Shown piece after piece: positions 39,658-49,234 of a DNA stretch of 64,000 bases. Origin of the DNA: Bacteroidales bacterium (GTDB taxonomy: Bacteria; Bacteroidota; Bacteroidia; Bacteroidales; UBA932); NCBI GenBank assembly GCA_015060455.1, contig SUYM01000012.1:1-64000 (forward strand), written 5' to 3'. A program made the translations under genes and the position numbers. The notes below the pieces were generated by a model. It did no database searches. It was not told the origin of the DNA and saw nothing but the letters and a program-made list of their open reading frames with translations. Each line of letters opens with the position of its first letter. Position 1 is the first letter of the stretch.

Positions 39658-40896
39658 TTATGCCAGTTTATGGATAGCCAGTCCCGAGCGGAGTTTCGGC
39701 TCGAACCATGTGGTCTTCGGCGGCATGATGTTGCCTGAATCTGCAATGTCGATGAGTTGCTTCATGGAAACAGGATAGAGGGCGAAGGCAACTGCCATCT
39801 CGCCGCTATCGACTCTGCGCGAAAGTTCGCCAAGTCCACGGATTCCGCCGACGAAATCTATTCTTTTTGAAGTGCGAAGGTCTGTGATGCCGAGAATCTT
39901 GTCCAGCACGAGATTGGACAGAATGGTCACGTCAAGCACTCCGATAGGGTCGTTGTCGTCATATCGCCCTTCCTTTGCAACGAGCGAGTACCATTTGCCC
40001 GACAGATACATCGAGAACTCATGGAGTCTGCACGGCTTGTATATCTCACAGCCTTCTTCACGAACCTCGAAATCGGCAGACAGCGCTTCAAGCAACTGCT
40101 CTGGGGTCAGTCCGTTGAGGTCCTTCACCACGCGGTTGTAGTCGATGATCTTAAGTTGGCTGTCAGGGAAGGCGACTGTCATGAAATAGTTATATTCCTC
40201 CTCTCCAGTATGGCTTGGATTCTGTCCGCGGAGTTCTGCTCCCACACGTGCTGCGGCTGCCGTACGATGGTGACCATCAGCGACATAGAAGGCAGGGATT
40301 CCGGCAAAGATCTCTGTTATGCGGGCAATGTCCTCCTCTGAGTCAATCACCCAGAAATGATGACCGAAACCGTCCTCCGCCACGAAATCATACTCCGGTT
40401 CGCCTGCGATATAACGCTCCACAATGGCGTTCACCTCGGCGTTGTCCGGATAGGCAAAGAATACAGGCTCGATGTTGGCATTTTGGATGCGCACATGGAT
40501 CATGCGGTCGTCCTCCTTGTCCTTGCGGGTAAGTTCATGCTTCTTGATGGCTCCTGAGGCATAGTCATCGGTGTGGGCGCACATCACAAGTCCATACTGT
40601 GTGCGGCCGTCCATAGTCTGTGCATATACATAGTAACATGGCTTCTCGTCCTGCACAAGCCAGCCTTTCTGCTGCCATGCCTTGAAATTCTCCACTGCCT
40701 TGTCGTATGCCGGCTGGCTATGCTCGTCGATGATAGGGTCGAAATCGATTTCCGGCTTGGTGATATGCAGAAGGGATTTCTCTCCGGCTTCCGCCTTGGC
40801 CTCTACCGAGTTGAGCACGTCGTATGGACGCGCTGCAACTTCTTCTACATATTGTTTCGGTGGTCTAACCGCCGCAAATGGTCTGATCTTTACCAT
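39658..40896 (-). CDS. DUF1015 family protein
   Basis: RPFAAVRPPKQYVEEVAARPYDVLN...YVADGHHRTAAAARVG. Confidence 0.9.
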   Translation of the reverse strand: MVKIRPFAAVRPPKQYVEEVAARPYDVLNSVEAKAEAGEKSLLHITKPEIDFDPIIDEHSQPAYDKAVENFKAWQQKGWLVQDEKPCYYVYAQTMDGRTQYGLVMCAHTDDYASGAIKKHELTRKDKEDDRMIHVRIQNANIEPVFFAYPDNAEVNAIVERYIAGEPEYDFVAEDGFGHHFWVIDSEEDIARITEIFAGIPAFYVADGHHRTAAAARVGAELRGQNPSHTGEEEYNYFMTVAFPDSQLKIIDYNRVVKDLNGLTPEQLLEALSADFEVREEGCEIYKPCRLHEFSMYLSGKWYSLVAKEGRYDDNDPIGVLDVTILSNLVLDKILGITDLRTSKRIDFVGGIRGLGELSRRVDSGEMAVAFALYPVSMKQLIDIADSGNIMPPKTTWFEPKLRSGLAIHKLA

Positions 40897-40899
40897 ATA

Positions 40900-41811
40900 T
40901 TACTTGTTTACCTGGAATTTGACGCATCCGATCTCAAAGAAATTCACAATCTGATGTGCGGCCGCAAGACCTGCATGGACATTGGCCTCTGCTGTCTCGG
41001 CTCCCATCTTCTTCGGAGTGGCAAACACCCTGTTTCCGAACTTTTCTTTCAGTTCGGCGATGCACGAAGGAGCAACGTCAGTCGCAAATTTGAGGTCAGG
41101 TCTGTCAGTGAGTGCCCTCATCAGTCCCTCCTCGCACACAAGTTCCTTGCGGGCCGTGTTTATAAGGCAGCCTCCTTTCGGCATCTGAGTAAGGAATTCA
41201 TATTTTATAGACCCCTTTGTCAGAGGCGTAGCAGGGATGTTGACCGATACGAAATCGCAACTTTCATATAGTTTGTCGTATGAGAAGGTGTGCTCCCATC
41301 TGTTGTGTTTTTCCTTGATCTCATCAGTCTTGACCAGCACTTCCATACCAAGGGCAACAGCCTTTCTGGCAATGAGTTGGCCGATGTTTCCGAAACCGAT
41401 GATGCCGAGTCTTTTGCCGCTGAGTTCGCAGCCTGTGCCTGGGTTGAAGCAGTTTCTGGACATATAGATCATCAGACCTATGGCAAGTTCAGCCACTGCA
41501 TTTGCGTTCTGTCCCGGAGTGTTCATGACCACGATTCCACGCTCCGTGCATGCGTGCAGATCCACATTGTCATATCCTGCACCGGCGCGTACCACAAGTT
41601 TGAGTTGCTTTGCAGCCTGAACGACCTCGGCTGTAACCTTGTCTGAACGGATAATCATTGCATCGACATCGGCTACGGCTTCGAGGAGTTGTGACTTGTC
41701 TGTATATTTTTCCAGGCGGACCAGTTCATGTCCGGCCTTTTCAATGATTTTCTGTATGCCGCCCACCGCGGCAGCGGCAAATGGCTTCTCTGTTGCTAAA
41801 AGTACTTTCAT
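40900..41811 (-). CDS. serA: D-3-phosphoglycerate dehydrogenase-like protein
   Basis: RAGAGYDNVDLHACTERGIVVMNTPGQNANAVAELAIGLM; adjacent to serC. Confidence 0.88.
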   Translation of the reverse strand: MKVLLATEKPFAAAAVGGIQKIIEKAGHELVRLEKYTDKSQLLEAVADVDAMIIRSDKVTAEVVQAAKQLKLVVRAGAGYDNVDLHACTERGIVVMNTPGQNANAVAELAIGLMIYMSRNCFNPGTGCELSGKRLGIIGFGNIGQLIARKAVALGMEVLVKTDEIKEKHNRWEHTFSYDKLYESCDFVSVNIPATPLTKGSIKYEFLTQMPKGGCLINTARKELVCEEGLMRALTDRPDLKFATDVAPSCIAELKEKFGNRVFATPKKMGAETAEANVHAGLAAAHQIVNFFEIGCVKFQVNK

Positions 41812-41822
41812 ATTGTTTTTTA

Positions 41823-41911
41823 GATTTCTCCACTCGCTTCGCTCGGTCGAAATGACAGTTAATGGTCGCTCGGTCGCTTTCTGTCATCTCGAGCGAAGTC
41901 GAGAGATCTGA
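41823..41911. repeat. Dispersed palindromic elements (TTC/GAA inverted copy and CTC/GAG copy)
   Basis: gatttctccactcgcttcgctcggtcgaaatgaca and tgtcATCTCgagcgaagtcgaGAGATctg. Confidence 0.8.
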
Positions 41912-42985
41912 TTATTTATGTAATGCTTCAAACTCCTTCATGCAGTCCACAAGTGCCTGTACGCTCTCCATAGGACATGCATTGTAGATGGATGCGCGGA
42001 ATCCGCCCACAGACCTGTGACCCTTGATGCCCGTCATGCCCTTTGACTTTGCAAACGCCATGAACTCGTCCTGGAGAGCCTCCTTGCCCTCTGCCATCAC
42101 GAAGCATACGTTCATGATTGAGCGGTCCTCGACTGCTGCGGTTCCCCGGAACATGCTGTTGCGGTCTATTTCACCGTAGAGCAGTTCCGCCTTTGCCTTG
42201 TTTATCTTCTGAATTGCCTCTACACCGCCCTGTTCCTTGAGCCAGCGTAGAGTCTCGTTCATCACGAATATCGAGAATACCGGCGGAGTATTGAACATCG
42301 AACCGCCGTCTATATGTGTCTGGAGGTTGAGCATGGTCGGGATATATCTGCTTACCTTTCCGAGCAGGTCCTTATTCACGATGAAGAACGCCACTCCGGC
42401 AGGACCCACATTCTTCTGCGCACCACCGTAGATCATTGCGTATTTGCTTACATCCACCGGACGGCTCATGATGTCAGACGACATGTCCGCGATAAGCGGA
42501 ACAGGGGAGTCAAGGTCTTCGTGAAGTTCCGTGCCGTAGATGGTGTTGTTTGTCGTCACATGCAGGTAGTCGAGGTCGGCAGGAATCTCGAATCCCTTTG
42601 GTATATAGTTATATACGGTTTCTGCCGAAGATGCGATGGCGTATGCGTTGCCGAGACCTTTTGCCTCTTTGAGAGCCTTCTTCGCCCATACACCGGTTTC
42701 CAGATATGCAGCCTTGTTTTCAAGGAAGTTCATCGCAACATAGAGGAAGCCGAGGCTTGCACCACCGCCGAGGAATACAACCTCGTGAGTGTCAGGGATA
42801 TTGAGGAGTTCTTTCCAGAGTGCACGGCATTCGTCCATGACACTTTCCCACTCCTTAGTACGGTGCGATATAGAGATGACAGGAATACCTGTGCCTTTAA
42901 AGTCTTTCAATGCTTCGATTGCTTTGTCGATGGCCTGCTGTGGAAGGACGCATGGACCTGCGGTAAAGTTGTGTACCTTTTTCAT
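41912..42985 (-). CDS. serC: Phosphoserine aminotransferase
   Basis: [15 protein letters not shown]...[12 protein letters not shown]...[15 protein letters not shown]. Confidence 0.96.
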   Translation of the reverse strand: MKKVHNFTAGPCVLPQQAIDKAIEALKDFKGTGIPVISISHRTKEWESVMDECRALWKELLNIPDTHEVVFLGGGASLGFLYVAMNFLENKAAYLETGVWAKKALKEAKGLGNAYAIASSAETVYNYIPKGFEIPADLDYLHVTTNNTIYGTELHEDLDSPVPLIADMSSDIMSRPVDVSKYAMIYGGAQKNVGPAGVAFFIVNKDLLGKVSRYIPTMLNLQTHIDGGSMFNTPPVFSIFVMNETLRWLKEQGGVEAIQKINKAKAELLYGEIDRNSMFRGTAAVEDRSIMNVCFVMAEGKEALQDEFMAFAKSKGMTGIKGHRSVGGFRASIYNACPMESVQALVDCMKEFEALHK

Positions 42986-43001
42986 ACGTTTTGAAGTTCG
43001 T

Positions 43002-43454
43002 TTAGAAAATATGTTTTGAATCTGTTATCTTTTCGCAATAGCAGCACAGAAGCGATACCTCGTTGCCGTTTTCTATTGTCGTGAATTTTGTCTTTATCGG
43101 CTGGTGATTGGTCACGCACTTAGGGTTCTTGCATTTTGCGATACCTATGATCTCGTGCGGCATGACCAATTTTTTCTTCTCCACCACCTTGAACCCGCGT
43201 ATCACATTAACAGTGGCCTTTGGGGCTATAAGTGCGAGTTTGTTAAGTTCCTCATCTTCAAAGAACTTGTCGGCAATCTTGATGATGCCTTTCTTGCCGT
43301 ATATCTTGCTGGCAAGGTTGATGCCGATGGTGATCTGGCTTTCCACCCCCTTGAGGTTGAGGATGTCGAGTGCCTTATATACGTTTTCCGCAGGAATATG
43401 GTCAAGTACCGTACCATTCTCCAATGCGCTTACTACCAATTCTTTTCTTCCCAT
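43002..43454 (-). CDS. pyrI: Aspartate carbamoyltransferase regulatory subunit
   Basis: [25 protein letters not shown]; zinc site CKNPKCVTN...LLCCYCEK. Confidence 0.96.
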   Translation of the reverse strand: MGRKELVVSALENGTVLDHIPAENVYKALDILNLKGVESQITIGINLASKIYGKKGIIKIADKFFEDEELNKLALIAPKATVNVIRGFKVVEKKKLVMPHEIIGIAKCKNPKCVTNHQPIKTKFTTIENGNEVSLLCCYCEKITDSKHIF

Positions 43455-43463
43455 GATGAAATA

Positions 43464-43580
43464 TAGATTTCTCCACTCGCTTCGCTCGGTCGAAATGACA
43501 ATTAATGGTCGCTCGGTTGAAATGACAGTTAATGGTCGCTCGGTCGCTTCCTGTCATCTCGAGCGAAGTCGAGAGATCTG
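43464..43580. repeat. Dispersed palindromic element cluster (TTC/GAA and CTC/GAG classes)
   Basis: Near duplicate of 41823-41911 with an extra internal ggtcgctcggt unit. Confidence 0.8.
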
Positions 43581-43581
43581 T

Positions 43582-44487
43582 TTAACGATATCCGAGCAGG
43601 TATGAAATGATTGCCATTCTGACATAAAGACCGTTCTCCGCCTGCTTGAAATAATATGCGTAAGGAGTCTCGTCAACATCCTGAGTGATTTCCGTCACCC
43701 TTGGCAGAGGATGCAGGATCTTCATGTTGTCCCTTACGTTTCCAAGCATATCCGCACTTAATGTATATACATCCTTCACTCTTTCATATTCCATCGGATC
43801 GGTGAACCTTTCCTGCTGCACGCGTGTCATATAGAGGATGTCGCAGTCGTTGAGGTGCTCTTCAAGAGATGTGGTCTCTATGTATTCTATGCCCTTGCTG
43901 TCAAGGAACTGCTTGTATTCCTTAGGCATCTTGAGTTCCTCGGGAGCAGTGAATATGAATTTCGGATTGAAATGGGACATCGCCTGAAGAAGGGAGTGGG
44001 TGGTGCGGCCATATTTGAGGTCTCCTACCATATTTATTGTAAGCCCTTCAAGCGTGCCCTGAGTCTGCAATATCGAATAAAGGTCAAGCAGAGTCTGAGA
44101 AGGGTGCTGGTTGGCTCCGTCTCCTGCATTCACCACAGGAACATCAGCAACTTCCGAAGCATAGCGTGAACTGCCTTCGAGAGGGTGGCGCATGACGATC
44201 ATATCCACGTAGTTGTTGACCATCTTGATGGTGTCTTTCAGCGTTTCACCCTTGCTCTGACTGGTGTTTGAGGCATCCGAGAAGCCAATGACCTTTGCAC
44301 CGAGACGGTTGATCGCTGTCTCGAAACTCAGCCTGGTCCTTGTCGAAGGCTCAAAGAAAAGGCTTGCGATGACCTTTCCCTGAAGGAAATTCTGCTCTCT
44401 GTTCCGCTCGAATTCCCTTGCCGTTTCCAGCACATGAAGAATTTCCTCTTTCGTAAAATCTCCGATAGAAATCAAACTCTTTTTCAT
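43582..44487 (-). CDS. pyrB: Aspartate carbamoyltransferase catalytic subunit
   Basis: [45 protein letters not shown]. Confidence 0.97.
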   Translation of the reverse strand: MKKSLISIGDFTKEEILHVLETAREFERNREQNFLQGKVIASLFFEPSTRTRLSFETAINRLGAKVIGFSDASNTSQSKGETLKDTIKMVNNYVDMIVMRHPLEGSSRYASEVADVPVVNAGDGANQHPSQTLLDLYSILQTQGTLEGLTINMVGDLKYGRTTHSLLQAMSHFNPKFIFTAPEELKMPKEYKQFLDSKGIEYIETTSLEEHLNDCDILYMTRVQQERFTDPMEYERVKDVYTLSADMLGNVRDNMKILHPLPRVTEITQDVDETPYAYYFKQAENGLYVRMAIISYLLGYR

Positions 44488-44582
44488 ACGTATATCTGCT
44501 ACAAAAACATATTAAAATCGTCGCAGGTGGTGCCGAAATCGTGGGTGCCTGCTACACTTTTGCGGTGATATTGCTGCAGGTG

Positions 44583-45197
44583 CTACAGCGATTCCAGTCT
44601 GCATCCTTCCACATCGCCCATCCTCTCCTCAAATGTCTCCACCAAGGACAGCCTCACATTCACATCTACGCTGCACTCCATGTCAAACTTCTGATTCTTC
44701 TGCTCCAAGCCCATATCCTTGCATACCTTCATGACTGCGTTCATGCTCATATACCCGAAATGCACCCTGTACATCTTCGAAGCGATCTTCTCCACAATCT
44801 CAGCGTTTGCCAGTGCGTCAGCAGTCGAACTCTTGTATGCGCGGATCAGTCCCGGTATCCCTAATTTTATACCCCCGAAATACCTCACGACCACCACAAG
44901 TATGTCGCTCAGTCCGTTGGAGTCTATCTGTCCCAGCACCGGTCTGCCGGAAGATCCGGAAGGCTCGCCGTCGTCATTCGCCCTGAACCTGTCGCCCAAG
45001 TATCCGAGGCGATATGCATAAACGTGGTGCCTCGCGTCAAAGTACTCCTTTTTCAGCGCCGCCACAATCTCCTTCACTTCCTCCTCAGTTTCAACGGGGT
45101 ACGCATGGGCAATGAACCTGCTGCCATTGTCCTTGAAGAGACCTTTTGCCTCACCGGCGATGCTCTTGTACGAGTCCTTTATCTGGTCGCTATCCAT
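44583..45197 (-). CDS. YigZ/IMPACT family protein
   Basis: GSRFIAHAYPVETEEEV, DDGEPSGSSGRPVLGQI, VVVRYFGGIKLGIPGLIRAY. Confidence 0.93.
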   Translation of the reverse strand: MDSDQIKDSYKSIAGEAKGLFKDNGSRFIAHAYPVETEEEVKEIVAALKKEYFDARHHVYAYRLGYLGDRFRANDDGEPSGSSGRPVLGQIDSNGLSDILVVVVRYFGGIKLGIPGLIRAYKSSTADALANAEIVEKIASKMYRVHFGYMSMNAVMKVCKDMGLEQKNQKFDMECSVDVNVRLSLVETFEERMGDVEGCRLESL

Positions 45198-45263
45198 ACA
45201 ACCCTCAAATTTAGTATTATTTAATGGAAAAACCGAAATAATAACGAATAATCATTCAAATAA

Positions 45264-45341
45264 AATGATTATCCGTTATCAGTGCAGTAAAACAGGCTCC
45301 ACTATCCCTGTGCGCTACATCGAAGGAACATTATCTGCACC
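45264..45341. repeat. 78-bp dispersed repeat, copy 2
   Basis: About 92% identical to 8729-8806. Confidence 0.85.
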
Positions 45342-45505
45342 TTTAACGCCAAATACATCCGTCCCGAAATACTGTCTCCTGCCGGCGGCTGACACACACG
45401 CAAAAAAACGGCGAAAAACTGTGGGTGTGTCCGTGCGGCTTTTCCGATACCAGTTTCTGAGGCATAGCCATCGTGCATGCTTCACTATTCGCCAAAGGAC
45501 CGGCA

Positions 45506-45553
45506 CGAAGCAGGCGAGCGATACCTGAAGGGCTCGCTCGCGAACCTGCTTCG
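45506..45553. repeat. Long hairpin
   Basis: CGAAGCAGG-CGAGCGA-loop-TCGCTCG-cgaa-CCTGCTTCG. Confidence 0.7.
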
Positions 45554-45886
45554 AGCAGGAGGAGATCATTTATTCCGCCTGCGGTGCCGCGCTGATGTTA
45601 TCTGCGCCACAAATGCCGCGCGACAACACCAGCATCATAAATACCGTGACAGTACCAGCATCGGAAATCCCGCGCAGTATCTGCATCACAAATGCTTCAC
45701 ATCAGCACCTGCATCTTTTGCGGAGACCTGGAACGGGGCATATTTGTAACTCGCAGACTATCAAGTATATACAAAAGGCAGTGTCGCCACTCTACCCCTA
45801 AAACAGGGGACCTATGACATTCACCTTTTGTACTCCGTTGATAATCAATATATTACAAAAAACACCCCGCTCCAGGTTTCCGCAAA

Positions 45887-45996
45887 AAACACTGCCGACC
45901 AGCCAACACTAAGAGAGGCCTGCAACATCTCTGGTCTCTGCAAACACTGCCGACTAACCAACACTATGAGAGGCCTGTAACATCTTAGGTCTCCGC
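45887..45996. repeat. 55-bp tandem repeat, two copies
   Basis: aaacactgccgaccagccaacactaagagaggcctgcaacatctctggtctctgc repeated with few changes. Confidence 0.85.
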
Positions 45997-46086
45997 ACAA
46001 CACTCCCCACCGGACGACCGTGACAAAAAATCGGCGAAAATTGTAACGAAGGTCCTCAAAACCGGCATTTCAGCCTCGAAAACAAG

Positions 46087-46126
46087 ACGACCGTGACAAA
46101 ACCAGGCAGATTTTTGTCACGGTCGT
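46087..46126. repeat. Perfect 15-bp-stem hairpin
   Basis: ACGACCGTGACAAAA-loop-TTTTGTCACGGTCGT; the 5' arm also recurs directly at ~46013. Confidence 0.8.
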
Positions 46127-46134
46127 TCAAAAAT

Positions 46135-46182
46135 CACTGCACCCTTTGCAGATAATCATTATTATCCGCAAAGGGTGCAGTG
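46135..46182. repeat. 48-bp near-perfect palindrome
   Basis: CACTGCACCCTTTGCAGATAAT-CATT-ATTATCCGCAAAGGGTGCAGTG, one mismatch. Confidence 0.85.
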
Positions 46183-46387
46183 GTATCCCGAATTAATAAC
46201 TCGGCAGCAGTTCCGGTAGATTTGCACTATGCCTCTCATCGTCATGCCGAGCCGTCATACCTGAACAGGGTCAAATGGAGACATCCGCTGTGCATCTCGA
46301 CGCCACACCTTGCTGACGCCCTCCACAATATTACGTTTTCATCCGGAAAACAACCCCCGAAACCCGGATGAGATTATAGATTGTAAT
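46175..46387. repeat. Dispersed non-coding element R2, inverted relative to R1
   Basis: Reverse complement matches 10050-10389 minus its two insertions; about 3 mismatches seen in ~213 bp. Confidence 0.9.
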
Positions 46388-46388
46388 A

Positions 46389-46425
46389 AAGCCTTGATGC
46401 TTCATTTCGTCATGCATCAAGGCTT
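46389..46425 (-). terminator. Probable terminator hairpin of the DUF2147 gene
   Basis: AAGCCTTGATGC/GCATCAAGGCTT 12-bp perfect stem just 3' of the gene. Confidence 0.6.
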
Positions 46426-46445
46426 CAATATATGCAGATGTATCC

Positions 46446-46871
46446 CTATTTCACGCGGAACCAGTCCATTGTTCTGCCGAGGAGTCCCATGCGGTCCAGT
46501 GAACCACGCACTTTAAGAATGTCTCCCTCCACTTTCATAGAGCAGTTGTAGGTCTTGCCGTTGCCCGGATCGTAGATTTTTCCTCCGCTATATTCGTCGC
46601 CGTCCTTTTTCAGGCCACTGAGCATATTCAGACCGATCAACTTACGGCTACGGAGTTTTTCGTCAGGGTTCTTGTCGTCAACAGCCGGAGTGCCGTCCGC
46701 TTCTATCGGCTTCTCAAGCCATACGATTTTTCCGTTGAACACATTTCCCTGCTGGTAGACTTCAACGATAGCAGTCCCGTCTTCAAGTTTCCAGCGTCCG
46801 ATCACGTCCTGCGCAAATCCTGCAGCAAAAGAGCCGAGCATGAAAACTATGCAAAACAAAATTTTCTTCAT
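46446..46871 (-). CDS. DUF2147 domain protein
   Basis: Signal peptide; DVIGRWKLEDGTAIVEVYQQGNVFNGKIVWL...DPGNGKTYNCSMKVEGDILKVRGSL. Confidence 0.85.
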   Translation of the reverse strand: MKKILFCIVFMLGSFAAGFAQDVIGRWKLEDGTAIVEVYQQGNVFNGKIVWLEKPIEADGTPAVDDKNPDEKLRSRKLIGLNMLSGLKKDGDEYSGGKIYDPGNGKTYNCSMKVEGDILKVRGSLDRMGLLGRTMDWFRVK

Positions 46872-47057
46872 TTGGTTCAGATATTAATTGGTTTAAACAT
46901 GCCGCAAAGTAGACCACTTCCCCCCGAAACGCCAACTTTATGTGGTGTAATGCTGCTTTCTGTGGTAAAATGCCTCAAAATGCGGAGGTGAGACGCCCGT
47001 TTGTCGGATGTAACATTTATTTAACAGCCGAAGTATTGCCGGAGTGAAAAATCTCCG

Positions 47058-47065
47058 TACCTTTG
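47058..47065 (+). promoter_or_regulatory. Orphan consensus -7 box (TACCTTTG)
   Basis: TACCTTTG with TTG ~20 bp upstream; no plus-strand ORF downstream. Confidence 0.5.
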
Positions 47066-47071
47066 CACCCG

Positions 47072-47147
47072 GTTATTAGTTTTAGTGTTATTAATTATGT
47101 GGTTAGTATGAGGTGCCCCACGCGAGTGGCGCAACTCATTTTTTTAT
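47072..47147 (+). ncRNA. Candidate small RNA between an orphan promoter and an intrinsic terminator
   Basis: Promoter at 47058-47065 and a strong rho-independent terminator at 47108-47145. Confidence 0.35.
47108..47145 (+). terminator. Plus-strand intrinsic terminator
   Basis: ATGAGGTGCCCCAC-GCGA-GTGGCGCAACTCAT stem (12 of 14 paired) followed by T7. Confidence 0.75.
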
Positions 47148-49234
47148 ATTGTCACCATCTCTTGGTATTTGACCGGAATTTGTTGATTGTCTGGCGACTG
47201 AATGTCTGCATATTCTTCTGTGGTTTTCTTGAAGTATTCCTTGGCGGCTTCCTTCATTTTTGTGAAGTGCTCCTGACATCGCTCTTCTCCCCAACAATCG
47301 TTGTATTGATAAATCATGTCTGATTTCAAAGAATCTATGAAGCCATGACTCCTCTTGTCAAGATAAGAAGCCCGTTTTTCTTTGTAGGACTTATTGTTGT
47401 AACTGGAATTGTCTTGGCTTGATATCAGGGCGAGGTTGCCGAAATCGTCGCAATTTGAAATTTTCTCCTCATCAAACTTTGGCGTTTGCGGGGAGATGTG
47501 TTCTATCGAGTTTTTTGAGTTGATCCGATATTCTTTCCATCTTTGATTTCTGTCGTCCTCCCGGGTTTTCCAGAGTATATACTCCATCTTATAGAAAAGG
47601 TAGTGTGCGAAGCCGCAGCCTTTGGATTCGCATATCCTTTCGTGGAAACAGTTATAATAATCTTCTGCATTACCTGGCTTCAAACCTTCTGACATCACAG
47701 TGTATGTTCTGATGATCATATCGTCTTCATGCCTTTGGCAAAGAAGGTTGTTATCCAATTCCTGAAGGTATTTGAGCAAGGTGCCCGGGTCATCTTCGGT
47801 AAGAGCCTTGTATATGAAAGGACAGATCCAGTGCTCATAAATACGAGGCTGAGAAAAATAGAGCATGCTCTGCAATTGAGACATGTCGTTTATATTTTCC
47901 GAGAGGTCTCTTGTGACAGATAGGGTGCCTTGCCCTGAGTTTTCGTAGATTCTGAGTTTCTTTATAGCCAGGACGGGTTCACGAGAGTGCTCTGTAGAAA
48001 CAAATTTGACTACATGTCTGTCAAAGGCATATCTGACTTTCCACAATAGGTGTAAGAATTTCACTGAGGCTTTCTTGTTTTGATTGTTTTCCAGCCAGTT
48101 TATAAACGGAGAGAATATATGCAGAAGTTTCTTCTCGTTGAAAATATTGATGTCGCATCTGTCGCCACAGCCATATATGTTGATTTTGTCGCTTACCAGG
48201 AAGATGCGCAATGTATAGAGCAGAAGCATAGGGAATGATGCTATGCTCCTGACGGTTTCACCATATTTGTCAGGGCGGTTATTTTCTGCACACTCCGGTC
48301 TGTAATTCTTTATGATTTCTAACAGGTCTTCGGAACGAGTTATGTCGTTGACTTCGTTATGAACTCTCTCATTTATAAATTGCTCCAGAAATCTGTCATC
48401 AAAGTCCAAATCACTTTCCCCTCCGCCGTTTTTGGCTTTCAGCAGGTCTTTCCATGTCAGTCTGGGGTCCTGGTGGTATATGTTGGATTCAATATAGCCG
48501 GACATGTCTGAGCAACTGTCCCAGAGTTGTCCATATCTTATGAGCATGTCTTCGTTGTCATCAATATCTCGTCTTACCGTCTTTAAGATCCGTGACTTCA
48601 ATATATCTGTCTGCGACAGTTGTTGTCCTCTGCCGTTAATCAACTCGAATATTTTATTCAGGTCTGCATCGTCGGGTATCCGAGTCTCGATCAGGACTAC
48701 ATTTGTCAAAAGATATTCTGCGAAATCCCGAAGACTGTTCTTTCTGTCGTCAAGTTCTAAAAATGACCGGATATGTCCTGCCGCGTCAATCAAATTTCTC
48801 AGATCCGGAATGTCGTCATGTAAAGTTGAATCAAGACCAAGAGTGCTGATGAACTCTGATACTTTTGGTCTGATTGAAAAACAAATTCTTTCCCTGCCGG
48901 ATTTCTTGCAAAAATCTGTCAGGATGTCTGGAGCGTTATCTGCCAGGAGACACCGTAGTGTATTGCAAGTGAGCCATAAGGTTGTGAATCTCTGCTGCCC
49001 GTCTATCAGGTCAAATGTTCTGTCTGCTTCTCTGTTCGGAGCCGTCATGATTCCTCCAAGGAAGTATTTTTGTTCCTTGGTCTCAAACGCATTGTATATG
49101 TCTTCCAGCAGCGTGTTGACTTGAGCCTGTTTCCAGACGTAAAGTCTCTGATATATAGGGACGTTAAAATATTTGTCCTCTTTTACAATGTCCGTCAATA
49201 TAATGTATGCTGACCTGTATTCAGAATTGTTCAT
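47144..49234 (-). CDS. DUF262 + DUF1524 (GmrSD-like, HNH-type) protein
   Basis: FDLIDGQQRFTTL (DUF262) and C-terminal IEHISPQTPKF...DDFGNLALISSQDNSSYNNKSYKEKR (DUF1524/HNH). ORF is open to 49282. Confidence 0.85.
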   Translation of the reverse strand: MNNSEYRSAYIILTDIVKEDKYFNVPIYQRLYVWKQAQVNTLLEDIYNAFETKEQKYFLGGIMTAPNREADRTFDLIDGQQRFTTLWLTCNTLRCLLADNAPDILTDFCKKSGRERICFSIRPKVSEFISTLGLDSTLHDDIPDLRNLIDAAGHIRSFLELDDRKNSLRDFAEYLLTNVVLIETRIPDDADLNKIFELINGRGQQLSQTDILKSRILKTVRRDIDDNEDMLIRYGQLWDSCSDMSGYIESNIYHQDPRLTWKDLLKAKNGGGESDLDFDDRFLEQFINERVHNEVNDITRSEDLLEIIKNYRPECAENNRPDKYGETVRSIASFPMLLLYTLRIFLVSDKINIYGCGDRCDINIFNEKKLLHIFSPFINWLENNQNKKASVKFLHLLWKVRYAFDRHVVKFVSTEHSREPVLAIKKLRIYENSGQGTLSVTRDLSENINDMSQLQSMLYFSQPRIYEHWICPFIYKALTEDDPGTLLKYLQELDNNLLCQRHEDDMIIRTYTVMSEGLKPGNAEDYYNCFHERICESKGCGFAHYLFYKMEYILWKTREDDRNQRWKEYRINSKNSIEHISPQTPKFDEEKISNCDDFGNLALISSQDNSSYNNKSYKEKRASYLDKRSHGFIDSLKSDMIYQYNDCWGEERCQEHFTKMKEAAKEYFKKTTEEYADIQSPDNQQIPVKYQEMVTI
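47146..47182. repeat. 37-bp direct repeat, copy 1 (covers the 3' end of the DUF262/DUF1524 gene)
   Basis: atattgtcaccatctcttggtatttgaccggaatttg, identical to 50754-50790. Confidence 0.95.

Noticed and set aside
45112-45801. Small ORFs in the repeat nest (e.g. 45112-45528, 45315-45569, 45477-45749)
   Set aside because: Overlapping frames on both strands, low-complexity translations, dominated by repeats and hairpins; treated as non-coding.
45629-45996. CRISPR-like array
   Set aside because: Units are irregular, contiguous (55-bp tandem without spacers) or degenerate, and no cas genes are nearby.
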